A stretch of 64,000 nt of DNA from positions 1,612,001 through 1,676,000 of the forward strand of contig DAIODP010000001.1 of the NCBI GenBank assembly GCA_036746695.1, given 5' to 3'. Below are positions 8,433-16,408 of the stretch, piece by piece (the stretch's first letter is position 1; every line of letters begins with the position of its first letter). This stretch comes from UBA3006 sp036746695. GTDB taxonomy: Bacteria > Actinomycetota > Acidimicrobiia > Acidimicrobiales > Ilumatobacteraceae. A program made the position numbers and the translations under genes. Below the pieces are notes generated by a model. It was not told where the DNA came from, did not search any database, and worked only from the letters and a program-made list of their open reading frames with translations.

Positions 8433-9575
8433 ATGAAACTTCACAAAAAGTATCTCTCAATAGCCCTCATTGGTCTTGTTTGCCTACCCGCAGGTTGCGG
8501 CCAGGGTGGATCAGCCCAAAGTGCCACACCGCCAGCACCAACCACTACAACCTTGCCGGCGGATCAATACCCAAAGACACAGATCTATTTCGCTCCAGAT
8601 ATTGACCCAATGGTTCAAGACAGGGTCCGAATCACCGTTGCCGGTGCAGAAGAGATCTGGGGGCCAGTAAATGACTTAGAGATCTGGGTGACAGGTCTCG
8701 ATCCCGATGCTGCACTTACCTTCCGTGACGAGTTCTGCGTTATTCGTAAGAAGACCGAAACCGAGAGCATGTATTGCGATTACAAAGCCGACAAGAACAA
8801 CTACCTATTTGTCGACTTTGCCAATCAATCCAAGGAAGCAGGAAAAACCTATGAGGACGATGATCCATCGGCTTTCTTTCAGGCATTCAGCAAGCCTTCG
8901 GGTTATATCGTCATGCCATACCCCCATGGGCTGGCAAGTAAATGGCCAGTCCCATCTGAACTAGATCAAGTCATGATCTTCCATGAGTATTTCCATGCTG
9001 TTCAAGAAGCAGCCCGAAACCTCGTTGAAGCAAAACCTTTTGCCGACTATGAATTGATGACTGGCTGGATGAAGGAAGCAACTAAAACCTTTTTCAAATA
9101 TGACCTGTTAGAACCCAGATGGTTCATGGAAGGTCTCGCAATAGCCATGTCCGAGAACTACGTCTTACGTCTTCGCAAAGAAGGCAAGATAGACGTAGAA
9201 AGCGACAAAGGGACATATAAACCTGATCTCATACCTACCTTCTCCGGGTTCTTATATGAAACGTTGTATGAGGTGGGGGAGCTGTTGGAGGCCGAACCCA
9301 ACCTTCGACTGAAGACCCTTATGGATTCTGAGAACGGTCGAACGCCCTACGTATTTGGGATATGGGCAATCAACTACTTGATGGTGGAGAACGACCCAGA
9401 TGTCTTCCTCAACAACTTTTACCCTGCCATCCAAGAACTTGGTTGGGAGAAGGCGTTCTCCCAGGCATTCGGTAAATCAATAGACCAGTTCTATACCGAA
9501 TTCGATCAATTCATCAGGCAGCCCCAAGATGATCTGGTTCAGTTCCTCATTTCTTCAAGAGTTGATAGTTGGTAG
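8433..9575 (+). CDS. Secreted lipoprotein with HExxH metallopeptidase motif
   Basis: A 380-aa protein with a lipoprotein signal (lipobox LPAGC, Cys22) and a short Thr/Pro/Ala linker. Around residue 180 it carries MIFHEYFHAVQEAAR, a HExxH zinc site, and about 50 residues later WFMEGLAIAMSE, whose EGLA resembles the third zinc ligand (Glu) of gluzincin peptidases, where the sequence is often EGxA or EGLA. The overall layout resembles peptidase MA-like proteins seen in many actinobacteria. A surface-anchored metallopeptidase is the natural reading; substrate unknown. AT-rich DNA separates it from the upstream gene, so it probably has its own promoter. Confidence 0.65.
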   Translation: MKLHKKYLSIALIGLVCLPAGCGQGGSAQSATPPAPTTTTLPADQYPKTQIYFAPDIDPMVQDRVRITVAGAEEIWGPVNDLEIWVTGLDPDAALTFRDEFCVIRKKTETESMYCDYKADKNNYLFVDFANQSKEAGKTYEDDDPSAFFQAFSKPSGYIVMPYPHGLASKWPVPSELDQVMIFHEYFHAVQEAARNLVEAKPFADYELMTGWMKEATKTFFKYDLLEPRWFMEGLAIAMSENYVLRLRKEGKIDVESDKGTYKPDLIPTFSGFLYETLYEVGELLEAEPNLRLKTLMDSENGRTPYVFGIWAINYLMVENDPDVFLNNFYPAIQELGWEKAFSQAFGKSIDQFYTEFDQFIRQPQDDLVQFLISSRVDSW

Positions 9576-9638
9576 GCCCCAAGCCGCCCTGCCACCAAAG
9601 ACCAAAACCATCTGACACCCTGTAGGTATATTTCCTTT

Positions 9639-9755
9639 ATGAGCTCATGGGAAGATCACCAGGAAATGATTGACGATCAGTACTTGATGGAAAGCATCGA
9701 AGAAGATCAAAAAGTAGACAGCGACGAGGAAGACCTCGAAGACGAAGAGCAATAA
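9639..9755 (+). CDS. Possible 38-aa highly acidic peptide
   Basis: A 38-codon frame, MSSWEDHQEMIDDQYLMES followed by a run rich in Asp and Glu. Nearly half the residues are acidic. It may be a real small protein with a disordered acidic tail, as codon use is even and the frame ends cleanly before the convergent gene, but there is no good ribosome site and no known family. Confidence 0.3.
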   Translation: MSSWEDHQEMIDDQYLMESIEEDQKVDSDEEDLEDEEQ

Positions 9756-9772
9756 TCTCAGTTCTGCTGCAA

Positions 9773-10186
9773 CTACGTTTGCGCAATCAATGCAACCGAG
9801 AAGAGGTGCCACGCTCCATCTGTGGTTGGTGACCACAGGGCTGCTCCTTCGTCTAGGTAACTCACTGTCGCATTAATGCCCGCTGCTGCTGGGAATACCT
9901 TGCCTTCGTCTGCACAGGGGATAATCAGTACGTTGTGCGGTGCGATAATCGCAAAGTATTCGCCATCTTGGTTAAGTGGAACCCGGCCAGTGCCAAGTAC
10001 ATCGCGCAGTCGAGTGGTGTCGCTACAGATGTAGTTTTCTCCACTTTCTCCTATTTGCAAGGTGATGACGCCTTCTCCGGTATCCATAACGGTTACTCGC
10101 CGCCATTGCCCGAGTGCCTCTAAGGCTTTTCGAGCCTGAATAAAGTGCACAGAGTGCCCTGGTGTGTAGTTGATGTCCTTACTCAT
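9773..10186 (-). CDS. Hypothetical 137-aa protein
   Basis: I do not recognise the family. ATG 10186 is chosen because GAGGAG lies seven bases upstream; the frame extends further to 10219 without a ribosome site. The protein is soluble, with strands such as RRVTVMDTGEGVITLQIGE and EYFAIIAPHNVLIIPC and no membrane segment. The C-terminal half resembles a small beta-barrel. Its leader contains an unusual nest of inverted repeats (10215-10322), so expression may be controlled at RNA level. It marks the last gene with core-like base composition before the AT-richer island. Confidence 0.6.
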   Translation of the reverse strand: MSKDINYTPGHSVHFIQARKALEALGQWRRVTVMDTGEGVITLQIGESGENYICSDTTRLRDVLGTGRVPLNQDGEYFAIIAPHNVLIIPCADEGKVFPAAAGINATVSYLDEGAALWSPTTDGAWHLFSVALIAQT

Positions 10187-10214
10187 ATTGATGCTCCTCA
10201 TCGAACTTGGCGTT

Positions 10215-10322
10215 ACCACCGACTTGAAATCGGTTGGTGATCTTCAACGGGCCAAGCCCCTCAGATCGTCTGGATGATTGCAAAGATCACCGTATCGGAG
10301 GGGTGTACAGAGTTATCTGTAC
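10215..10322 (-). promoter_or_regulatory. Candidate structured leader RNA with pseudoknot potential
   Basis: Directly upstream of the 137-aa gene lie several exact complementary segments. GGTGATCTT (10236-10244) pairs with AAGATCACC (10283-10291). CCCCTC (10257-10262) pairs with GAGGGG (10298-10303). The two pairings interlock, giving an H-type pseudoknot of nine and six base pairs on either strand. GTACAGA (10305-10311) pairs with TCTGTAC (10316-10322) around a four-base loop, and CCGA (10219-10222) with TCGG (10230-10233) in a further hairpin. In the minus-strand leader the CCCCTC segment could alternatively pair with the GAGGAG ribosome site. A riboswitch-like or autoregulatory leader is possible; no known class is recognised. 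Confidence 0.35.
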
Positions 10323-10474
10323 TTGGGGATTAGCTCAAATTTGGAAAGTCGGGGCTGCGCAAAATGCAGAGTTCTAGTCTTTATAAACCTGGTGTGAGAT
10401 TCATTCGCTCGCTGGACCGGTTGGCTGACCTTCATGACGTTTAAGGGAGCTTGTAATTGAAGATTTCCTCATAG

Positions 10475-12565
10475 TTAACCTAAATGCGCAATTGCGTGGG
10501 CTAATGCTGAGTACTTACTTAAACGTTTTTCGTACTCACGAACCGCTTCTCCAGAACCACGCATGTGGGGGATTACATAAGTCTCGTTGGGCTTCAACCG
10601 TCGGCGAATGAACTCTGGAGCATTATTTCGCGCACCTTCAGAGGGTTGAAATCCATCAGACAAGGTTCGAATATGCCCGTTGACTTGATGCAGCGCACTC
10701 GGCGCACCGCTGCCCTTCCGCACTTCATTTAAACCTGATCTGAATGACAGTGTCGGAAGATAACGGATTCCAGTTTTTACTGAGTTGCTCCCCTGGGTTT
10801 GCTCGATAGTGAACAGTCGCGTTTGGTTCGCACTTGATTTAACCAAAACAATCGTTGAGTCAATGAGCAAACTAAGCGCCAATCCGTATGCCAACCGTTG
10901 CATTGAGGTCCTAATTTGTGGTCTTGCCTCAAAGTTGAGCGGGTTGAATTTCACAGTTACCGCGGTGTCTTTGCTAGTAAGAGTTCCCACTACCTGATTG
11001 TTTGAAATCGTGATTTCTATTCGTATGTCAATGTCTGAAAAGTAAAATTGAATTGGCGAATTAGGAACTTTTCGCAGCTTTATTCCGAGCAGGACAGCTT
11101 TTGCTTGAATCTCCTCAACCCATTCGTTGCTTGAGAACCGAGAAAGGGGATGGTAATTAGGGAATACTTCCGACTTCGGTTGTTCTATTAGACGTTTTAA
11201 ACTGTTTATTGGAGCAGTATTCTCCCGTATTGGTCGGATCTTGCCATTTCGGATCCTCGATATCGCCACTTTCGCAGATTCACCTTGACTTTTCCATGTG
11301 AGAATATCCTTGAATTCAAATCTCAATTCCAATCGAAATTCAAACATCTTCACTCTTGAAATTCCTGATTGGTACCACGCAATTGCAACAGCTGGTTGAC
11401 ATTTTGAGATTTCAACCCAGTTTGGCCAAGATCGAAGAGGAATTGAGCTTTTTCGCCAATGGATCAAACGTTGAGAATCGGAAAACTCGCTTAACAATTC
11501 TTGTAGAAAATCGCCATTCCATCCTCCGTGGATCCATTCAACAATTTCACGTGTATGGATTCCTTTTTCTACGAGGCTTTCATATTCCGCGTTTGACAGA
11601 ATCGTTGAGATTTGTCGTGCTAGCGATGGATCAATTCCTTTGCTCTGCTTCCATGTTGAAGCATTAATTGGATCCATGCCGGAATCAATCCATGGTTTTG
11701 TGGCTTCGGCGGTGGTGAATCCATGCCTAATCCACGATTTGGCAGTCTGCGGGCTTAGCCCGATCCTGTACCAGTTATACGAAGACGTTGCATTCAATCC
11801 CAACTCAAACGCAACCTCCGTCCAGTTGGCGATTTCATCCGCTTGGACGGAAAGTTTCCTCAGCTTTATCGAAAAATCAGCTTGCTTAGAAGTAAAGATG
11901 GTCTGACGAATCAGTTCCATTGAAAAACCTAAGTTTGAGAGTTCTGCAAGATTGGCTCCTGTGATTCCCCGTACTATCCATTCAGCGGCTTCATCAAGAG
12001 TAAATCCTTGAGAAACCCAGTTGTTGCGTTCACTTACAGTGACTGCATAATTGTCGGCTCTGTTGAACCATTCGGCAAGTTCAGCAATTGAGAGCCGCTT
12101 CTTGAGTCCACTTGGTAGCTCCTGGCACTTGTAATTCATCTTCAGAACCAACGAAACTTCGGATGGACTACGAAATCCTTTACTCCGCCAAACTGATGCC
12201 TCTACGTGAGACACTCTTAGCATTTTCCATGCAGACACTTCGTCTGGACTATGGAAACCCAAGGCTGTCCAGTCGGCATAATCCTGAGGGGTGAGGTTTA
12301 GTACGTGCCAAAGACTGGCTTGTTCGGCTTGAATTAGATCAGCGTCATACCATGGCTGCGCGTCGAATGGGCTGAAACCAAGCTCTTTCCACTTCTTTGC
12401 AGAATCCAGTCGAAGAAAACCAAGTCGTTTCCATTCGGTAAACCATTCATCTTCGTTCTCAATGTCGGCGAGCAAATTTGAGTATTCAGCAGGGGTAAGG
12501 TTCAACAATTGGGTTGGGTCAAAGTGTTTTCCATTTTCTACCAAGGTCTTATAGGTAATTCCCAT
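10475..12565 (-). CDS. W-G-F helical-repeat protein, unknown function
   Basis: A 696-aa protein unlike any family I know. Residues 40-450 consist of about 18-20 degenerate units of 19-22 residues with the pattern W-x3-G-[FIL]-x4-A-x2-W, for example WKELGFSPFDAQPW, WTALGFHSPDEVSAW, WRSKGFRSPSEVS, WVSQGFTLDEAAEW, WIRHGFTTAEATKPW. Each looks like a short two-helix turn, suggesting a superhelical binding scaffold. Residues 470-600 form a separate beta-rich domain (QFYFSDIDIRIEITISNN). The C-terminus is basic and helical, ending YEKRLSKYSALAHAIAHLG. It has no catalytic motif. It lies at the left edge of the defence island, transcribed away from the NERD-helicase, and might be a sensor or scaffold; that is inference. 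Confidence 0.75.
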   Translation of the reverse strand: MGITYKTLVENGKHFDPTQLLNLTPAEYSNLLADIENEDEWFTEWKRLGFLRLDSAKKWKELGFSPFDAQPWYDADLIQAEQASLWHVLNLTPQDYADWTALGFHSPDEVSAWKMLRVSHVEASVWRSKGFRSPSEVSLVLKMNYKCQELPSGLKKRLSIAELAEWFNRADNYAVTVSERNNWVSQGFTLDEAAEWIVRGITGANLAELSNLGFSMELIRQTIFTSKQADFSIKLRKLSVQADEIANWTEVAFELGLNATSSYNWYRIGLSPQTAKSWIRHGFTTAEATKPWIDSGMDPINASTWKQSKGIDPSLARQISTILSNAEYESLVEKGIHTREIVEWIHGGWNGDFLQELLSEFSDSQRLIHWRKSSIPLRSWPNWVEISKCQPAVAIAWYQSGISRVKMFEFRLELRFEFKDILTWKSQGESAKVAISRIRNGKIRPIRENTAPINSLKRLIEQPKSEVFPNYHPLSRFSSNEWVEEIQAKAVLLGIKLRKVPNSPIQFYFSDIDIRIEITISNNQVVGTLTSKDTAVTVKFNPLNFEARPQIRTSMQRLAYGLALSLLIDSTIVLVKSSANQTRLFTIEQTQGSNSVKTGIRYLPTLSFRSGLNEVRKGSGAPSALHQVNGHIRTLSDGFQPSEGARNNAPEFIRRRLKPNETYVIPHMRGSGEAVREYEKRLSKYSALAHAIAHLG

Positions 12566-12761
12566 GTCCAGCCCCTGAGCCTGCGTCTATGCGCTTTCAA
12601 ACCAAGTTTTGATAAGACATTAGACGTTAATTATCAACGCTAGCTAAAAGCTTGACGATGGAACAATCACTTTTTTGGCATTGGTTCTTTGAACATGGGG
12701 GATCTTTATCAATCCGAGGCCCACTACGGCTAGTACGACGATACAGCAGACATTTATGAAA

Positions 12762-13250
12762 CTAGGCCGTATCGCGAGGATCGCTTGAGTCGTTAAAGAA
12801 AATCATCCCAGGTTTGTCTCCATAGTCGCCGTTTATGACTTCGGTAAACAATTGGAGAGGGGCCATTTCAAAGGATGCTTTCTGATTGACCGCATACCCA
12901 TCTCGTAGCGTCCGAACAAGTAGTTCTGCAATCAATCCGGGTTTGACATCTTCACCCTGAAGAAACTGATGGAAGTTTGGAAGCTGGAATTCAGGATCTG
13001 GGTCATTCCATCCGAGGGAGTGCAACACCTCAATCGCTCGGTCATCAATGGGGGTGTCTAGAAAGGTGTTACTACTTGCCTCAATGGTCATAGCACCATC
13101 TTCCTCAACGAGTGTCTGAACATAGGGACCACCATCCGGCCCGTCATCGGTATGAACCTGAACTACGACGTACTCGGGGGCGAGGGTGATCATTGCGGCA
13201 ATGGTTCGAACTAAGGATCCCCAGCCGGGCTCAAGTGATGTGGTTGCCAT
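12762..13250 (-). CDS. Hypothetical acidic protein, YbjN/TY-chaperone-like
   Basis: A 162-aa acidic protein. The pattern of an N-terminal helix (WGSLVRTIAAMITL), three strands (EYVVVQVHTDD, PYVQTLVEEDGAMTIEAS), then LHSLGWNDPDPEFQLPNFHQFL and a final helix LIAELLVRTLRDGYAV resembles YbjN or type-III-secretion-chaperone-like folds that are abundant as small proteins in Acidimicrobiia. The LGW-x-D and PNF elements are typical of that group as I recall it. Function unknown; a protein-binding or chaperone role is a guess. Upstream 12566-12761 has no gene. Confidence 0.5.
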   Translation of the reverse strand: MATTSLEPGWGSLVRTIAAMITLAPEYVVVQVHTDDGPDGGPYVQTLVEEDGAMTIEASSNTFLDTPIDDRAIEVLHSLGWNDPDPEFQLPNFHQFLQGEDVKPGLIAELLVRTLRDGYAVNQKASFEMAPLQLFTEVINGDYGDKPGMIFFNDSSDPRDTA

Positions 13251-13376
13251 AGGTAATCAAGTCAAGCAACCATCAAAGGAATTATCAAGAACAGAAAGCA
13301 AGAATTGGGAAACAGGCAAATCCATGAGAGCCTCAATACTGGTGTGAAGACAATCAAAATGACCCATAATTGAGCC

Positions 13377-14996
13377 ATGGGAAGAGTGCATCCAGATCAA
13401 TCAATACTCGCCAGCCTCAAGGGTGGAGAGAAGACCTTCGTCGCAGTGCTGGCCGATGGCTTAAGCGACTCTTGGACCATCTTCACCCGCCAGGATTTGT
13501 GGACCTCAAGGCGAGCGTATGAAATTGATGTGCTTTTGATGCATGAAAAATATGGTTTTCTATCAATGGAAGTTAAAGACGGAAAAATCGTTCTTGAAGA
13601 AGGGGAGTGGTATCGAAACGGAATCCGTTTTGACCCTTCTCCAGTTCGGCAAGCAATGAATGCTATGTATGCATTGCGCGACCACATTCGAGCCAACTCA
13701 GCGACGTTGAAACAAATAAACATGGCTCATGCAATTGTGTTCCCTGATGTGCTTAGCATTGAAGGCGACTTGCCTCCGTCATGCACTGAAGACATGCTCT
13801 TCCTCAATCCACGGTACGAGAACATTGAATCCGTTGTTATCAACTGTATTTATGCGAGTGGCAAAAAACATCCTCTATCCCAGCAACAAATTGAGGAGTT
13901 TTATCGACTCGCATTACCGTCGGCAAAATTCGCTTGGGATCCAGAGGCTCAAATGCGATACTCAATCGACTCAATGACTCGCATCAGTGACGAGCAGATT
14001 CGAGCTCTTCGTTCGCTTGATATCAATGATCGTGTTCTGGTGTCCGGTGTTGCCGGTTCTGGGAAAACCCGGCTTGCATTGATGTGGGCTCACCAATCTG
14101 CACGTGGGGGCAAAAACACTTTGCTTTCTTGCTATAACGATCCGCTGGGGCGGTACCTGCAATCCGTCAGCTCTCAATATCCCACATTGACTGTCGGGCC
14201 ATTCCTCAGAACAGTCAGTGCATTTCCCGGAATTCCTTTGCTGCAGGAACCAGATGACCTCGCCGCGCGAGATCATTTCTGGAATGTTGAAATGATTGAG
14301 CACCTATACAAATATGCAGGTGAATCTGAAATCAAGTTCGACACCATTGTTCTCGATGAACGACAAGATTTCAATGATGAATGGATGGAAATCGTTGAGA
14401 AATTGCTCGTGGACGAAGACTCTAAGATTCTGTGTGTGGCGGATCCGAACCAGGACCTCTACGATCGAGGCTTTTTCATGCCGGAAGGTTCCTCGCCATG
14501 GGCGCTGGCTGAGTTGCGAATCAATTGCCGAAATACACGGGAGATTGCCAACTTTGTTCGTCGCTTAGGGGGAGGTATTGCTGCTAGCGCAAGCCCTGAG
14601 GGTGATCCAGTAGAAGTCATACCAGTTGTAGATGAAGAGTCGTTAGTCGAGGCGGTGCTCTCAACAATAAGAAGGTATGTTTCAGAGTTGGGGATCAAAT
14701 TGAAGGACATAGTTGTCATTACAGGTACTGCTGCCGAACGTAACCTTTTCTACAATCTTGCGTCTGATGAGTTCTCGTTTTGTAAATGGGAGGAGAGAAC
14801 TGAAATCTCAATTGCGTGCGAGACGGCTAAACGAGCAAAGGGAATTGAAGCCGAGAATGTAATTGTTGCGACACTCAATGAGGAAATCAAAAAAAACGAG
14901 ATGTATGTTGCCGCGAGTAGGGCCCGTGTGAGTTTGGTGATTGTCGGTCCAGAGCAGTTTGCTGAACGCTTTGAAGTTTCCGTACGGAAACTTTGA
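13377..14996 (+). CDS. NERD-domain nuclease / SF1 helicase fusion
   Basis: A 539-aa protein. Residues 15-125 are a NERD (nuclease-related) domain of PD-(D/E)XK fold: EIDVLLMHEKYGFLSMEVKDGK supplies the D...E-x-K core. From residue 200 an SF1 helicase follows: GVAGSGKTRLALM (Walker A), DTIVLDERQDF (motif II, DERQ), CVADPNQDLYD (III), LRINCRNTREIANF (IV), ETAKRAKGIEAENVIVA (V) and MYVAASRARVSLVIVG (VI). Such fusions recur in defence islands and are thought to unwind and nick foreign DNA. A RecB-like nuclease gene follows 36 bases later, so the two probably act together. A second gene of the same architecture lies at 33165-34739. Confidence 0.85.
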   Translation: MGRVHPDQSILASLKGGEKTFVAVLADGLSDSWTIFTRQDLWTSRRAYEIDVLLMHEKYGFLSMEVKDGKIVLEEGEWYRNGIRFDPSPVRQAMNAMYALRDHIRANSATLKQINMAHAIVFPDVLSIEGDLPPSCTEDMLFLNPRYENIESVVINCIYASGKKHPLSQQQIEEFYRLALPSAKFAWDPEAQMRYSIDSMTRISDEQIRALRSLDINDRVLVSGVAGSGKTRLALMWAHQSARGGKNTLLSCYNDPLGRYLQSVSSQYPTLTVGPFLRTVSAFPGIPLLQEPDDLAARDHFWNVEMIEHLYKYAGESEIKFDTIVLDERQDFNDEWMEIVEKLLVDEDSKILCVADPNQDLYDRGFFMPEGSSPWALAELRINCRNTREIANFVRRLGGGIAASASPEGDPVEVIPVVDEESLVEAVLSTIRRYVSELGIKLKDIVVITGTAAERNLFYNLASDEFSFCKWEERTEISIACETAKRAKGIEAENVIVATLNEEIKKNEMYVAASRARVSLVIVGPEQFAERFEVSVRKL

Positions 14997-15032
14997 ACCA
15001 ATCGTTGTCGTAGGGCCATCTAGGATCAAGCC

Positions 15033-15815
15033 ATGTTCGAACCACCCGAGTATCTGTCTCCGTCTTCAATTGGATTATTTCGTGATTGCCCACAGAAATT
15101 CAAGATCTCGTACATTGACAAGATCAAGGAACCACCTTCTTGGCACTTGCATTTGGGATCCTTCGTTCACGAAGTTTTGGAGTTCCTCTACAAAGAGGAC
15201 TCTCTCAATCGGACACAGGAAACGATCAAGAAAATAGCCACCGATCGCTGGACCAATGGCGGATGGGCCGACAAAATTGAATCACTGGAGAACAAAACTG
15301 GCACTTTGTTGGAATTCAAACGTGCTGCATTTGAATCGATCACCAATCTTTGGGCGATAGAGGACCCCACAGAGACAGAGATCGACGGCATGGAAGTAGA
15401 GGTTCTTGCATCGGTCTCTGGTGTGGTGATGAAAGGCTATATAGATCGTTTCATCTTCTCGGAGGATGGAACGGTGGTGATCTCAGACTACAAAACGGGA
15501 AAGATTCCAAACCCAAAATACAAGTCTGAAGACGACAAGTTCTTTCAACTTCTTTGTTATGCATTAATGCTGGATGAATCAGAACAAGAGAAAACGTCTC
15601 GGTTGGAGCTCCTATATCTCACGCAGAAGACGAAGCATGACCTTGTTGTTACAGCTGACAATCTCGAAACTGCTAGAAGTGTGATCGTTAAGACTCGCAG
15701 CGAAATTGAAGCAGCGTGCGCAAGTGAAGAATTCAGATGCAACGTAACAGTGCTGTGTAATTATTGCCACTACAAGAAGATTGGAATTTGCCCAGCACAC
15801 CAAGAAAAATTATAA
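15033..15815 (+). CDS. RecB/Cas4-like PD-(D/E)XK nuclease with Cys cluster
   Basis: A 260-aa single-domain nuclease of the PDDEXK_1 (RecB C-terminal/Cas4-like) type. It opens SPSSIGLFRDCPQKFKISYI, with the Cys that in AddB and Cas4 proteins is the first Fe-S ligand, followed by HLGSFVHEVLEFLY (H motif). The core is GTVVISDYKTGKIPNPKY (D...D-x-K), then KFFQLLCYALML (QLxxY), and it ends CNVTVLCNYCHYKKIGICP, giving three or four further Cys. The arrangement predicts a 5'-3' or 3'-5' single-strand exonuclease with a structural Fe-S cluster. Paired with the upstream NERD-helicase it could form a two-gene helicase-nuclease defence or repair unit. Confidence 0.85.
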   Translation: MFEPPEYLSPSSIGLFRDCPQKFKISYIDKIKEPPSWHLHLGSFVHEVLEFLYKEDSLNRTQETIKKIATDRWTNGGWADKIESLENKTGTLLEFKRAAFESITNLWAIEDPTETEIDGMEVEVLASVSGVVMKGYIDRFIFSEDGTVVISDYKTGKIPNPKYKSEDDKFFQLLCYALMLDESEQEKTSRLELLYLTQKTKHDLVVTADNLETARSVIVKTRSEIEAACASEEFRCNVTVLCNYCHYKKIGICPAHQEKL

Positions 15816-16408
15816 GAATCTGCTTTATGTGTTTCTCTGTACGGGCGCAAATCTAAGGGGTGCAAAACTTTATAGCCGGTTTGAAAGCACAATCATGCCT
15901 GATTGAGCTGTTCAACCGTAAGAAAGTGGTTTGACCGCGCAGAGCATGGGTCTTTGGAGTGATGTTTACTGATTCCCGATTATGTTTCTATTCAATATCA
16001 ACTTGATTGATTGAGACCAGAATTCTTTTGGCACGAGAAACAGATATGTGGATAAGTGGAAGCGGACAAGTTTTGCATTGAGCAAAGAAAGACGACAGAA
16101 GCACTGAACTAGATCTTTTTCGCACGAAACAGCCATAATGGGTTCACCAACATATCCTTGATGCACTAGCGGAAATAACCTAGGCGAATCAAGGATCCGA
16201 TTTTGTCTCACTTGTGATGAGATGAAGTATTTTGGCGGACGCGTTCAAAATAAACTTAATAATGCCAAAACGAATTCGAAATAACGTTTATTGTTTGGAC
16301 CGCAATGCGACCACAACCATTCGCTTTGTGCACTATGCTTTTTCAATCAAAATGATTGCACAATTGTTAAAACACCGTCGGCTTTAAACGCAGAATCAGA
16401 GCTTCAAC
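15816..16408. other. Intergenic 590 bp, no confident gene
   Basis: AT-rich stretch between the RecB-like nuclease and the cytosine methyltransferase. An 81-codon minus-strand frame at 15966-16211 has no recognisable features and is probably chance or a decayed fragment. The last 250 bases are strongly AT-rich and should contain the methyltransferase promoter. No array or clear inverted-repeat operator seen. Confidence 0.4.

Noticed and set aside
10236..10292. tRNA-like cloverleaf with GGTGATC/GATCACC acceptor
   Set aside because: Only 57 bases, no T-loop sequence and no fitting anticodon arm.
15966..16211. 81-codon minus-strand gene
   Set aside because: No family resemblance, no ribosome site and uneven composition; probably chance or a decayed fragment.
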